Assembly (NCBI GenBank): GCA_028688895.1
Contig: JAQTXG010000007.1
Location: 1-54,849 of the forward strand
Direction of reading: 5' to 3'
Source: Candidatus Altimarinota bacterium
Lineage (GTDB): Bacteria; Patescibacteriota; Gracilibacteria; BD1-5; UBA6164
DNA: 54,849 bases
In this document: in pieces, positions 41,927 to 54,520 of the stretch
How positions within the stretch are numbered: the first letter of the stretch is position 1
Layout of the letters: each line of letters begins with the position of its first letter
Translations under genes and position numbers: made by a program
The notes under the pieces: model-generated
The model's database searches: none
What the model saw: only the letters and a program-made list of their open reading frames with translations
What the model was told of the DNA's origin: nothing

Positions 41927-43525
41927 TTATATGTTTTTTAATACCTTTTCTATTCTCTGTATAGATTTATCTATTCATAATATATATAATAATTCTAGAG
42001 CTCATGGAGAAAATTGTTCTCAGCTCAATGCACATCTAACTGGCCATAAAACTTGTCAGTTTTTCATATCTGCATTTAGTATTTTTTCTACGAATATGTT
42101 TTTTATTTCATCTATAGATTCAAAATCATTTTTTCTAGATTTAAGTATTTCTAAACTTAGGTTTAATGCTTTTTTTACTGTTTCTATATCTGTTATCTTC
42201 ATTTTTTCATTTATCATCAATTCATTGCTAGGTATCTCTGATTCATTGTATAAAAAGTAAGTATTTTCTCTGAATTCATCAAATTTTTTGATTTTAGTTT
42301 TTAGTTCTCTGATTATTTTTATATTGTACTTGTCATCAAAATTTTGTATTGTGTTTAATAATTCTATATCGTATTTTGATAGATATTCTTTTAGTTTTTT
42401 GTAAATAGTTTCGTCATCCATATTTTTGATGATATTAGCATTTACAAAGTTTAGTTTATCTATATCTACTAGTGCTCATGCAGTATTTATCTTTTCAAAT
42501 TTGAAGTCGTAATCTAGATAAGATTTTTCTGGATTTTGTTTTCTCCAGTCTTCGAATCCTGAATTGATAATATTTGATAAAAAATCTATGATAGAATCAA
42601 TCAAATATCATGCTTTGAAATAGTATTCTATATCTGCTTCTGGGTCTTTTCTCTTTGATAGTTTTCTCTTACCGTTTCAGTCTATTTTTACTAGTGGTCA
42701 GTAGTGTGCATAAAGTGGAGCTTTCCATCACATCATAGCAAACAGTTCCATATGTAATGGTAGTGAAGCAAACCATTCGTCTCATCTGATTACATGTGTA
42801 GTTCACATCAAAAAATCGTCTATCAAGTGTGCAAAATGATAAGTCGGTATTCAATTACTTTTACATATAACTATGTCTAGAAAATTTTCTCATGTAGTGA
42901 TTTTTCACTTTATTATGTCATTTAAATCTATTTTTCTAGAGATTTCTCATTTTGATTTAAGTCTGATTACAAAATCTTTTCATTCATCCAATGCTGTTTT
43001 TACTTCTTCCTCTGTTGCAAATCTCCATGGAGAGTATTCTTTGTAGATTCATGTAGGGATTTTTGATGCTTCTTGGATTTGTCTAGTTTCGTTTATCTCT
43101 TGTTCTGATAGAAAACATGGATATGCTAATCATTTTTTAACCAAATCTTTTATAAATACTTTGTAAATATTTTCTCTCCTAGATTGAGTATATGGTCAAT
43201 AGTTTCAAACATCTATATAATCAGTTCAAACTGGACCTTCATCAAATACAAGTCAAAATTGTTTCATAATATCTACATACTTGTGAGCAGCTCATTCTAC
43301 TTCTCTTTTTTGATCAGTATCTTCTATTCTAAGATAAAATATTCAATTATTTTTATGTGCTATTATTTTATCTAGCATAGCTGAATATATAGCTCATATA
43401 TGTAAAAATCAAGTAGGAGATGGTGCTATTCTAGTAACAACTAATCAATCTTTTCTTTTAGGGTATTTTTCTATAATAGTTTCTGGTGTTTCTGTTATAT
43501 CTGGGAATAATAAGTTTTCTAACAT
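41927..43525 (-). CDS. gltX: glutamyl-tRNA synthetase (532 aa)
   Basis: Class I aminoacyl-tRNA synthetase charging tRNA with glutamate. The HIGH-type motif lies in TRIAPSPTGFLHIGAIYSAM and the KMSKR-type loop is KLSKRKDPEADIEYYFKAG. The anchor FYLRIEDTDQKREVEGA is typical of GltX and separates it from GlnRS. The helical anticodon-binding domain occupies the last 180 residues. The length is slightly above the usual 470-500. No asparaginyl or glutaminyl enzyme or GatCAB is in the window, so discriminating ability cannot be judged. Confidence 0.93.
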
Positions 43526-43644
43526 AAAAATAATATTTGTTTACTATAAATAACAATTGTTGTATTTGATATTTTATTCAATTTTTAGATAATTACAAGA
43601 AAAATGTTTTCTAAATCTAGTTTATTTGAGAATTTTAAAAAAAT

Positions 43645-43672
43645 TTGATATAATTGTTTATACATATATAAT
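43645..43672 (+). promoter_or_regulatory. clpP promoter
   Basis: -35 TTGATA at 43645-43650, a 16-bp spacer and -10 TATAAT at 43667-43672, 29 bases before the clpP ATG. The rest of 43526-43700 shows no gene. Confidence 0.7.
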
Positions 43673-43700
43673 AAAAATGCTTAATATTAAAATATAAATT

Positions 43701-44321
43701 ATGTTTTACTGAATAAAAAAAGAGACAAAGAAAATTAAAAATACTTTGATACCTACTGTTATAGATAAAACTCCAAGTGGAGAAAGAGCGTACGATATTT
43801 ATTCTAGATTACTTGAAGATAGAATTGTTTTTTTAACTGATTGAATTGATAGTATTGTCGCAAATACTGTAATTGCTCAATTATTATTTTTAGAAAAACA
43901 AGATCCGAAATCACCTATTACTTTGTATGTAAATAGTCCAGGTTGACATGTAACAGCGTGATTAGCTATATATGATGTAATGCAATATCTTTCTTGCCCT
44001 GTACATACTGTATCTATTTGATTATCTGCTTCTATGTGATCTATTATATTAGCTTGAGGTACAAAATGAAAAAGATTTGCATTACCACATAGTGAAATAA
44101 TGATTCATCAACCACTTGGTTGAGCAGAATGACAAGCGACTGACATAAGAATAGCGGCTGAACATATTATTAGAACTGGAGATAGATTATACAAGATATT
44201 GGCTAAACATACTTGAAAAACTCTTGAGCAAATAGAAAAAGATTGTGATAGAGATAATTTTATGACTGCTGAAGAAGCGCTTGAATATGGTTTGATTGAT
44301 AAGATTATAAAAAACAAGTAA
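43701..44321 (+). CDS. clpP: ATP-dependent Clp protease proteolytic subunit (206 aa)
   Basis: The serine-protease chamber of Clp. All landmarks are present: LYVNSPGGHVTAGLAIYDVM, the catalytic Ser in IGLSASMGSIILAGG, the catalytic His in [11 protein letters not shown] and the Asp in [19 protein letters not shown]. Eight or more of the invariant glycines are encoded by TGA. The length is normal. It is a single gene with its own promoter and terminator; no clpX is adjacent. Confidence 0.96.
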
Positions 44322-44322
44322 A

Positions 44323-44352
44323 AAAAATGATTTCAATTTTGAAATCATTTTT
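44323..44352 (+). terminator. intrinsic terminator of clpP
   Basis: AAATGATTTC, loop AATTTT, GAAATCATTT, then a T run. Similar half-arms reappear as a short direct repeat at about 48660-48698. Confidence 0.85.
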
Positions 44353-44387
44353 TTTATTTGTTTTACTTAAATTTAATAAGTATATAG

Positions 44388-47300
44388 TTAATTGTTTGAA
44401 CCAATTAATCAATTAGCTCAACCATTGTATCAAGTTCATCAGATTACAGTTTTTGTTCAAGTGTAAGAATCATTAACAGTCATAATAGTAATAGCTCATC
44501 ATCAACCTCCTCATCATCATGATTGGAAAGTAGTACCAGGTGCAGATCATCAATTTCATCAATTGGTAGAAATGTTTGCATTTCAAGAGATAGAATTAGT
44601 ATTTATCCAAATACTTCATCATGCTCATCATCCTCCTCATCAATAAGTATTTCAGTTTCATCAATTTGCTCATTTAGCTAATATATCACCATTTATAATA
44701 CTGTTTCATCAGACTAATAGTTTTATAGTTCATCATCAGTATCATCAATTTCATGCAGAAGCACAAGATCATCATCATCAACCTCAACCTCATCATAGTG
44801 AAAAAATATCTCAAAAAGCTATTCAAGTACTGTTTGTTGGTCAACTTCATCATTTACCTCAAACTCAAATATGTCATCCACCTCCTCATCATTGGTATGA
44901 TGCACTAGCTCATATTCATCAACCATTTCATAATCCACTTAAAGAAGGTTCTCAATTTTGTCAAGTACATCAAAGGGTATTTCAACCTTTGTATCATTTA
45001 CCTGTAACATCTATTTTTCATCAGCTGTTTATTGTTAAGTCATTTATTATATCAACCAAGAAAGAATTAATATGACTAGTTCAATTTCAACTATTAGTTC
45101 AAACAGCAGTATTAAATACTACAAGAGATTTAACTTTTGGAAGAATTGCAATATCTTTTGCAATATTCCAATATATGTTACCACTTAGAAATTCTACATC
45201 TACGGTTGAAGCATCAAAAATAGAAGTGGATCAAGCAATGTATTCTGAATTGTTAGATATTTTAAAAGAAGAGTTGATAGTTAATGTTTTATCATTGTTA
45301 GTAATTTTTGAATTATCTAATACTAGATTATCAATAGTAGTGTTTCAAGAAATATTGATGTTGTTTATTCAACTAATTGTTAGATTATGATATGTTCAAG
45401 ATAGATTGAATATATTTGTTGTATTGTCTATCAGACTTCATATATGGTATAGTATAGATCCGACTGTTCAGCTTGTTCAACCACTAGTAGCAGTTCATCA
45501 ATTGACTGTTTTTGTTCAAGTATAAGAATCATTAACAGCCATGATAGTAATAGCTCATCATCAACCAGCTCATCATCAAGATTGAAAAGATGTTCAAGAT
45601 GCAACTCATCAATTTCATCAATTAGCAGAAATGTTTGCATTTCAAGAGATAGAATTAGTGTTTATCCAAATACTTCATCATGCTCATCATCCACCTCATC
45701 AATAAGTATTTCAGTTTCATCAATTTGCTCCTTTAGCTAATATATCACCATTTACAATACTGTTTCATCAGACTAATAGTTTTATAGTTCATCATCAGTA
45801 TCATCAATTTCATGCAGAAGCACAAGATCATCATCATCAACCTCAACCTCATCATAGTGAAAAAATATCTCAAAAAGCTATTCAAGTACTGTTTGTTGGT
45901 CAACTTCATCATTTACCTCAAACTCAAATATGTCATCCACCTCCTCATCATTGGTATGATGCACTAGCTCATATTCATCAACCATTTCATAATCCACTTA
46001 AAGAAGGTTCTCAATTTTGTCAAGTACATCAAAGGGTATTTCAACCTTTGTATCATTTACCTGTAACATCTATTTTTCATCAGCTGTTTATTGTTAAGTC
46101 ATTTATTATATCAACCAAGAAAGAATTAATATGACTAGTTCAATTTCAACTATTAGTTCAAACAGCAGTATTAAATACTACAAGAGATTTAACTTTTGGA
46201 AGAATTGCAATATCTTTTGCAATATTCCAATATATGTTACCACTTAGAAATTCTACATCTACGGTTGAAGCATCAAAAATAGAAGTGGATCAAGCAATGT
46301 ATTCTGAATTGTTAGATATTTTAAAAGAAGAGTTGATAGTTAATGTTTTATCATTGTTAGTAATTTTTGAATTATCTAATACTAGATTATCAATAGTAGT
46401 GTTTCAAGAAATATTGATGTTGTTTATTCAACTAATTGTTAGATTATGATATGTTCAAGATAGATTGAATATATTTGTTGTATTGTCTATCAGACTTCAT
46501 ATATGGTATAGTATAGATCCGACTGTTCAGCTTGTTCAACCACTAGTAGCAGTTCATCAATTGACTGTTTTTGTTCAAGTATAAGAATCATTAACAGCCA
46601 TGATAGTAATAGCTCATCATCAACCAGCTCATCATCAAGATTGAAAAGATGTTCAAGATGCAACTCATCAATTTCATCAATTAGCAGAAATGTTTGCATT
46701 TCAAGAGATAGAATTAGTGCTTATCAAAATACTTCATCAAGCTCATCAACCACCTCATCAATAAGTATTTCAATTTCATCAATTTGCTCCTTTAGCTAAT
46801 ATATCACCATTTATAATACTGTTTCATCAGACTAATAATTTTATAGATCATCATCAGTATGATCAATTTCATGCAGAGCCACAAGCTCATCAACCTCAAC
46901 CTCAACCTCATCATAGTGAAAAAATATCTCAAAAAGCTATTCAAGTACTGTTTGTTGGTCAACTTCATCATTTACCTCAAACTCAAATATGTCATCCACC
47001 TCCTCATCATTGGTATGCTCAACTAGCTCATATTCATCAACCATTTCATCATCCACTTAAAGAAGGTTCTCATTTTTCTCATGAACATCAAAGAGTATTT
47101 CAACCTTTGTATCATTTACCAGTTACATCTATTTTTCATCAACTGTTAATTGTTAAGTTTCAATTAACAGTTACAAATAATTTGCTTACTTCATTACTTG
47201 TATTAGTAATATGAGTTAATGTTCATTTTGAATATATATTTATATCTGATGTTACTATTAATTTATTAACTATACTATTAGACAAGCTAAGTGTTGAATT

Positions 47301-48617
47301 GTTTGTTTCTCATAGTGAAAGACTTCATATAGTTAGGTCTCAAGAGCTTAGATTAATTATAGGCTGATTTGTTCAACCATTTATTATAACATTATCTGAT
47401 ATTCATGGAACAGATCATGTTATCCAATTTCAAGGTGTATTCCAGTCAGTTGAAATATTTCAAGACCGAAGTACATCTGTTGCTATTTCACATGTATCTG
47501 CTATTCATTTATTATATCATGATTCACATATCCAATTACATGCTCATCATCATCAAAAATTCCGAACTTGTAACACCATACTTGGAGTTCAGTATGAAAA
47601 TATAGCATTTTGAATGTTAGGTTGAGTGGCACATCATATAGGCGGTCATCAATTATTATTTCAAGAATTATTTCATCAAATAATTGTTACTGGTGTTAAT
47701 CATCAAGTAGCGGTTCAAATATTTTTACAATCCAATCATAACATACTACAAAATTTTGTATCTCAGCTTTTTTCAGATATATTTAGTTGTAGGTTTCCAA
47801 ATATATTTTTATCATTTACTAATATAGTATTTCAATATATTGTTTGTACATTTGCTAAGGCTTCATCTCTTTTATTTGCATCTGTAATCAATGCATTACA
47901 GTTATCATTATCATGATATGCTAGTATATCAGTTGGTTTGAAATCAAATCATCAGTTTAATTTAAATTTAGTTCATTGAAAACTTGCAGGAAGATTTTTA
48001 TATCAGTTATATACTAATTTTCAGCTTCACATAATGTTTTCTATATTTGTATTTGAAAGATCATTAGTTATTATAGAAGGTATAGTTAATAAATAACAAT
48101 TTGATCATGTAGTGAATTTATCTACAAATCAATTATATGTTCATTCTACGTAAGCAATTCATTCTAAATTTGCAGCATATGATTTATTTAATAATCATTC
48201 ATTATTTATACTTAGTCAGTTTTCTAAAACTGTTCAAATTTCATACTTTTTTTTACTTGAGAGTACTGAATATGAATATTCTTTTCAAGTTATTGGATCT
48301 ACTGGAATTTTATTTATTCTTCATATATTTGATAATAGAGATTCTCAAAAAAGTCATTGTGACCATATTTCTAGACTTCAAGAATAAACTATTTTAGAAG
48401 AACTAACAGGTGTTGGATATTTTCAACCGTCTACAAAAAATAATTCCAGACCTGTTTTCATTGTACTTACATCTGTTATTCTTGTACTATCTCTTGTAGA
48501 TTTTGTGTATCATTGGTAGCTAAAAAACGATAAAGTTCAAAGTATAGCTAGTATCGCTATTACTACAATTAATTCTACTAGTGTAAATGCTTGTTTTTTT
48601 ATTTTATTTTTTATCAT
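44388..48617 (-). CDS. giant glycine-rich pilin-like surface protein with 353-aa tandem repeat (1409 aa)
   Basis: The N-terminus is a pilin leader and helix (KNKIKKQAFTLVELIVVIAI, then LAILGTLSFFSYQGY). Residues up to about 290 are the shared pilin region. From about 330 the protein becomes extremely rich in Gly and Asn, with segments such as GGNGGNGNSGNNNGG and GGGAGGG, written as runs of TGA TGA. A 1059-bp unit (353 codons, so frame-neutral) is repeated about twice, with parts of a third copy; across most of its length the copies are identical. Between Gly runs lie beta-type stretches (NITISGNTTIDNLVLDNSKI) resembling filamentous beta-solenoid adhesins. It may form a long fibrous adhesin. 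Stop TAA follows GSNN. Confidence 0.8.
44695..46720. repeat. tandem repeat, period 1059 bp, in the glycine-rich gene
   Basis: Sequence from roughly 44695 to 45660 recurs at +1059 without visible change (for example, the segment at 45175-45390 equals 46234-46449, and 45431-45640 equals 46490-46699). Toward both ends (about 44400-44690 and 46720-47140) further, diverged copies continue. The period is a multiple of three. Confidence 0.9.
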
Positions 48618-48659
48618 AATTTTTTTATATCTATATAACTTTATTTAGTGTATTTTTAA

Positions 48660-48698
48660 TAATTGAAATCATTTTTTATAATTGAAATCATTTTTTAT
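48660..48698. repeat. short tandem direct repeat
   Basis: TAATTGAAATCATTTTTTAT occurs twice in a row between two surface-protein genes. It resembles one arm of the clpP terminator. It is the only notable element in the 90-base gap. Confidence 0.6.
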
Positions 48699-48709
48699 TT
48701 AATTATATT

Positions 48710-51253
48710 TTAATTTGTATTTCATAAAGAATTTACTTTTACAAAAACTATATCCCAAACTCAAGTTAACGGATAAGTTCAAGTTGATCCTACTGTAAAT
48801 ATAGATACATAATTTCAGAAATAAATTCATGCTAAATATATGTTTCAATTTGAATCAGTATCTAATGTATTTTTCCATCAAAATCTTACTCCTCAATAAG
48901 TTTTCTTTCACCAAATTAGATCTCAATTATTATTTAGTTTTATCAAATATGAGTCATTTCTATAACTAGTAATAGGATTTGAAGTATTAGTTGTTACTGT
49001 ATATCAAAAATAATTCATTGGGCCAGTTGAACATAATCATGTTATTAATATATTTCAATCTTTGTCTTCTTGTATAGAACTACTACTTGTGTGTGTAGTA
49101 CTAGCTCATGTTGATTGCTTAGCCCATAATAGATTTCAATCGTTATCCAATTTTGCTATAAATTGTCATGTACTTGGATAAGTAGTACTCATAGCTTGTC
49201 AAAATATATTTGAACTTTTATTAAACCATCATGCTAAGTATATATCTCATCATTGTCATACATCTAATGAAAATGGTCTTTCATCTCATGTTGATCATGT
49301 TATATTTAACCATATAGTATTTCATGATAAGTCTAATTTTGCTACTAATAATTGTAAGGCATTATTTCTATCTACTTGTATAGTTTGTCATAAGTATGAT
49401 ACATCTCTTACTCATAAAACTGATGGACCTGACCATATAGATGAAGTAACATATAAGTTTCAATCTTTTATATCTAATCATCTTCAATTACTAAAACAAC
49501 TTACTCAATAATTATAATTTAGATCTAATCAACATTCTTTGTACCATGCTAAATTTCAATTGGTATCAAATTTTACAAAATTTGAAGCTCTAGTTGTTGT
49601 AGTTCAAAAAAATGTTAATGAAGGATATATTAACCCTGCGATGTATACATTTCATGATGAATCTACAGCCATATCATCAAATTCTACGTTTGAAGTTTGT
49701 TCTGATGTTTTGTACCATAAATTATTTCAATTTGTATCAAATTTAGTTACAATTGCTCATTTAGTTGTAAAAGTATTTCATAAGAAAGTTGCAGTATTAT
49801 TATAATATCATCAAAAGTATACATTTCAATTTCAATCTATTGCTATAGTTTCTGGTGAAAGATATAAAAATCAGTCATGTTTCCATAATATATTTCAACT
49901 TCAGTCTACCTTTGCTATAAATCATCATGAAATAAATCATGTTCAAAATAGAGTTGTTGATGTATCTACCTCTCAAATTACATACATATTTCATGCTCCA
50001 TCTACTTTAATTCATTTTCATTCATTATAACCGGTTGTTCATCATTTATATCATCCATAGATATTTGGAATAGGTGGGAAACTCCATTGTGCATAAAGAG
50101 TTATATTTGATGTACTACTAAAAGTTATTGCACTAGTTCCGTCCGAATTATAGTATTTAGTTCATCACGAAGGTGCACTAAAGTATCAATTAAATATATA
50201 TCATGTTCTCGTTGGTACTGATATTATTGGTAATGATAATCAGTTTTCTCATATTACACTACTACTTCATCCTGTTCATCAATTTGAATTTAGTGTAATT
50301 ACAGTTGGTCATCAAATTGTTGTAGTTCAGCTAATTCCTACATTTCATCAAAAGTAATTATTTACGAAGTTTCATCAAAATGCTATTACTTCACTATTTG
50401 GATTATTTAAATCAATATTTAAATCTAATATACTTTTTATTTCTCACTTATTATTTAATATCGTTCAGGTATAAGCTTCTTGAATTCATTTTAGTATTTC
50501 TATTCTTGGTATATAATTTACATTGTTTGTTATTGTTTCACAACTATTTGTATCTGAATATGCTACTATTTTATTTGGTCTAAATGAAAATCATCAATCC
50601 CCTTTAAATTTTGATAATCTAAATGAACTTGGTAAATTTTTAAATCAATTATAAACTAATCTCTCATTATTTATTATTTCTACTACATCTGTACTAGTAA
50701 CAATATCACTTGCAATGATTGTTGGACTACTCAATAAATCACATTTTGTACCACTTAGTGATTTTGTAACTATTCAATTGTAATTTCACTTAACATATGC
50801 TGTTGCTTCTACGTCTCATGCATAAGTATTATTCATATTATTAAGAGATATTCAATCTCATTCCATTATTCATCATACTTCAAATTCATTTCTCTTTGTT
50901 GTAACAGAATATGTATATTTTGTATTTGTAAGTGGATCTAATACTATTCTATCAATTATTTTAGTATTTGTATCTACTGTCTCTCAGAAACTTCATTGTT
51001 TCCATACTACTGATCAGCTGTATGTAATATCAGTCCAATCTGTTGGTAATGGGTATTTTCAAGCGTCTAAGTTGAATAATTCTAGTGAAGTGACAATACT
51101 TGACATATCTGATATCCTAGCACTATCTCTGGCCTGTGTACTATATCATTGCAAAGATATAAATGCTATTGTTCATAGAATCGCTAAAATTGCAATTACT
51201 ATTATAAGTTCTACTAATGTAAATGCTTTATGATTTGATTTATATATATTCAT
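48710..51253 (-). CDS. pilin-like surface protein with Listeria-Bacteroides repeat and SBBP beta-propeller (847 aa)
   Basis: The pilin start is NIYKSNHKAFTLVELIIVIA with LAILGTIAFISLQGY, then the shared pilin region to about 280. Residues about 310-375 fit a Listeria-Bacteroides (Flg_new) repeat: YIFNGYFSAPSGGTKYYNSD ending ITLYAQWSF. Residues 400-840 contain about six propeller blades with the SBBP pattern: KLDNDGNLLWAKQS, SIQEDKDGNILITG, LIKLNNNGDLIWGKKT and DTDSNGNIYLAGIY. Such propellers are exposed protein-binding platforms. It is downstream of the Asn/Thr-repeat gene. Confidence 0.83.
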
Positions 51254-51354
51254 ATTATTTAAATAATTTAATAATAATTTTGTTATAATATTTTTTGTTT
51301 TAATATCTATTTCTAGTTTAGATATTAAAAAATCTCATATTTTTAATAGTATAA

Positions 51355-52953
51355 TTAATTTTCTAAACAAATAGTAAATGTCCAATAGTAATCAATATTT
51401 GGATTTTCTGTTTTGTATAATACTACTCAATTTTTTGTACCATTTACATTGAAAACTTTATAATAATAATTTGTTCAATTGTAATTATTTATATTTTCAT
51501 TTGTAATATACATATTATTTAATCAGTCATTGTATGGTAATCTGATTGTTACAAAATTGATTATATTTGAATATATTCATACATTTGTGTATCCATTTGG
51601 ACAGGTTTTAATAGATGGATATATAGGTGCTGATTGAGAATCTACAAGTATTTTTATTTTCTTTGTATTTCAATTTGTATTGTAAGTGGCTTGATTGTCG
51701 AAATAATTATTTATATTGTCTGGTGTTATTGTTTGAGTTGTATTAGTGTTGGTATTGGTATTGTTGTTTGTATTAGTTTCTGTAGTATTTGTGTTTGTGT
51801 TATTATTGTTGTTGGTGTTATTTTCTGTAGTGTTTGTATTAGTTTCAGTAGTATTTGTGTTGGTGTTGGTATTGTTGTTTGTGTTATTTTCTGAGGTGTT
51901 TGTATTAGTTTCAGTAGTATTTGTGTTGGTGTTGGTATTGTTGTTTGTGTTATTTTCTGAGGTGTTTGTATTAGTTTCTGTAGTATTTGTGTTTGTGTTA
52001 TTATTGTTGTTGGTGTTATTTTCTGTAGTGTTTGTATTAGTTTCAGTAGTATTTGTGTTGGTGTTGGTATTGTTGTTTGTGTTAGTTTCTGTTGTATTTG
52101 TGTTTGTATTGGTATTATTGTTTGTATTAGTTTCATTAGTATTTGTGTTTGTATTGGTATTATTGTTTGTATTAGTTTCATTAGTATTTGTGTTTGTATT
52201 AGTTTCATTAGTATTTGTGTTTGTATTAGTTTCATTAGTATTTGTGTTTGTATTAGTTTCATTAGTATTTGTGTTTGTATTGGTATTATTGTTTGTGTTA
52301 GTTTCTGTATTGTTAGTGTTGGTGTTTGTATTGTTGTTATTTTCTTGGTTTTGATTATTTTTATTTTCATCATCTGTAAAAATATTCTTTATTTTTTCTA
52401 TTACTTTTACTATTTTTTGTGCTATGTTTTCTTTTTCAGCTACATTATTTTCTAATTTATTTCAATTGTTATCTGATGTTTGTTGATTTGTCTCATTGTT
52501 TTGAGTTGTATCATTATTGTTTAGTATTTGTCATAATTTAGTATTTTCTTGGTTTTGAGTTCAATCAGGACTATTATTTATACTGTTATTTTTTGATATT
52601 ATTTCAGATTCTAGTACGGTAGAGTTTGTGTTTTTTATATTATCAATGTTTGAAGAAATTGTATTGTTATTTGGATTTGTTTCGTTTTTTAATACTCAGT
52701 CGCTATTATTTTCATTATTTTCTCAGATTGTTTTGTTTTCTATGTTTTTACTATCCTGACTATTGTTTCTATTTGATTCTTGTATAGTTCATGTTTGATA
52801 TTTTTCTTCATTATTTAGGTAACTTTCTTTAATAGTTAGATATGCATAGCTAGAAACACTTACTAGGAAAAAAACTATTATTATTCATAAAATAATAGTT
52901 TTTTTGTTGTTTTCTAAGTAAAATTTTATCTCGTCTATCAAATCTTGAAACAT
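51355..52953 (-). CDS. membrane protein with long Asn/Thr-rich repeat stalk (532 aa)
   Basis: A single membrane helix (IILGIIIVFFLVSVSSYAYL, residues about 21-40) leads to a polar linker and then a repeat tract of about 205 residues (51741-52371) made of N, T, E and a few S, with units such as NTNTNETNT and NTETNTNN. A folded C-terminal domain of about 120 residues follows, ending YYWTFTICLEN with two cysteines. The tract may be a flexible, possibly glycosylated stalk that displays the C-domain. It lacks a pilin leader. The gene lies between two pilin-like genes, 3 bases after one stop. Confidence 0.8.
51741..52371. repeat. low-complexity tandem repeat encoding the Asn/Thr stalk
   Basis: On the plus strand it reads as GTATTTGTGTTTGTATTAGT and variants with TTTCATTAG, TTTCAGTAG or TTCTGAGGTG spacers, in short periods of about 27-30 bases combined into higher-order blocks of about 100 bases. 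All units keep the frame of the minus-strand gene; repeat-number change would alter stalk length. Confidence 0.85.
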
Positions 52954-52956
52954 ATT

Positions 52957-54420
52957 TTATCTGTATATCAAAGTAAAGTTGTCTATTTTTGCATTTTGAT
53001 TTGTCATATTTATTGCTGGACTTCATTCAAAAATAGCTGTTGCATCAATAATATTTTCTTTTTCTATATTATTTATTTTTAATTTTACATTATTTCAAGA
53101 TATGCTTAGTTCTATTTGACTATTAGTAGATATTGTATCGTTTACATTTAATGGATAAGGAGATGTTTGTACTCATCATACCTTGTGTACTAAAGTATAT
53201 CATGAATTACTTATTTCTATTCCATAATAATTATTATCATCAGTATAATTTGTATAAATGATTATACTTCATCATCCAAAGTCATTTATATCAAAAAGAA
53301 TAGTTTTGTCTCTAGAAGTAATTGGTAATATAGGTACTGGAATTATAACTCAATTTAGATTGTCATTTTTCTGTAATTTATTTCATTCTATAGTATAAGA
53401 AGTTCATACTATAGATCATAAACTAGTCCAGTTTCAATATGTGTCTGGTGTATGTGATGATACCAGTTGTGTATTGTCTGCTCATAAAAATGTATCTCTA
53501 AATATATTTCATGCTGTTGGATTATTTATAGAATTTACTACTGTTTGAGATACTTCTACTCAGTTAAGTATTAGGTTGCTTATAGCTCATTGTCTAAATC
53601 ATAGTTCATTGTAATCATATATTATTTTATCAAATTCTTTTATTCAGTTTAGTTGTTGATAAGCAAGTGATAGTTTAGAAATGTATAAATTGAAATCGTC
53701 TATTGTATCTATACTACATTTATCATATACTTGATTTGGTTGAAAATCATCAAATGATGTATTGATTTTCAGTTTAGATATATATGTTTTTGAGATATTA
53801 TTTCAATCATTTAGTACATAATTATAATTTTGAGATATATCTATGTCTCAAGTAAACGATTCGTTTGATATGAATAAACTAGGTGTAGTTATGAGAAAAC
53901 AATTGTTGTTATTTTTAGAAAAAGTGTCATACAATCAATAGTCTCAAGTAACATATGTGAGTGTGTCTAGACTGTTTAATGCATATGATTCAGATGTAAT
54001 TAGTTTATATGTAAATAATTTGTCTGACTCAAATATACTAGATAGTTGGTATTTTGCTGAATTTGAAATAGTAGAATAATCATATCTATTTGAAAATAAT
54101 GGATCTACTGGTAATTTAGATATACTTCATAGGTTTACATGTGTATTTTCTCAAAAAAATCATTGACGCCAAAGTAATCATCCAGAGTATGTTACTTCTG
54201 TAAAGTCAGTAGGAAGTGGATATTTTCAAGCATTTATGTAGTTGATTTTTAAAGCTTCTTCTATAGTTCATAAGTCATTAAGCCTTACTCAATCTCTAGA
54301 GTTTTCTATATATCACGTCGTGTATATAAAAACTATTACAAGTAATATAGCTAGAATTGTAACTGTAACTATCAATTCTACTAGTGTAAAGGCATTGTTT
54401 CTTTGTTTTTTGTTTATCAT
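52957..54420 (-). CDS. type IV pilin-like protein with beta-rich C-terminus (487 aa)
   Basis: MINKKQRNNAFTLVELIVTV then TILAILLVIVFIYTTGY is the pilin leader and helix, although the residue before the cleavage-site Phe is Ala rather than Gly, as in the 44388, 48710 and 31247 genes. The shared pilin region is diverged (ISKLPVDPLFSNRYDYST). The last 170 residues resemble a LamG-type jelly roll (NDNLNGVIIPVPILP, DDNNYYGIEISNSGYTLVHK, NVKLKINNIEKENI). Its stop is 3 bases before the next gene's ATG. First gene of the downstream surface cluster. Confidence 0.8.
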
Positions 54421-54470
54421 AATTTTAACATTTATTTTTATTGAAAAGTATATTATATCAAAATTAAAAA

Positions 54471-54494
54471 AAGTCTAATAAAATCATTAGACTT
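54471..54494 (-). terminator. intrinsic terminator of the polyprenyl synthase gene
   Basis: AAGTCTAAT / ATTAGACTT stem with a T run on the minus strand, 26 bases after the stop. Confidence 0.85.
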
Positions 54495-54520
54495 TTAGCT
54501 TATGTAATGTATAAAATAAA

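Noticed and set aside
45175-46449. Plus-strand open frames of 71 residues repeated 1059 bases apart
   Set aside because: They lie antisense within the 1409-residue glycine-rich gene and repeat only because that gene has a tandem duplication; no ribosome site or conserved composition supports them.
51741-52371. CRISPR-like array
   Set aside because: Units are contiguous, low complexity and in coding frame; there are no unique spacers of constant length and no cas gene in the window.
51726-52373. Long open frames on both strands of the repeat tract (over 200 codons)
   Set aside because: They arise from the short-period repeat. The only frame linked to a start, a membrane anchor and a C-terminal domain is the 51355-52953 minus-strand gene.
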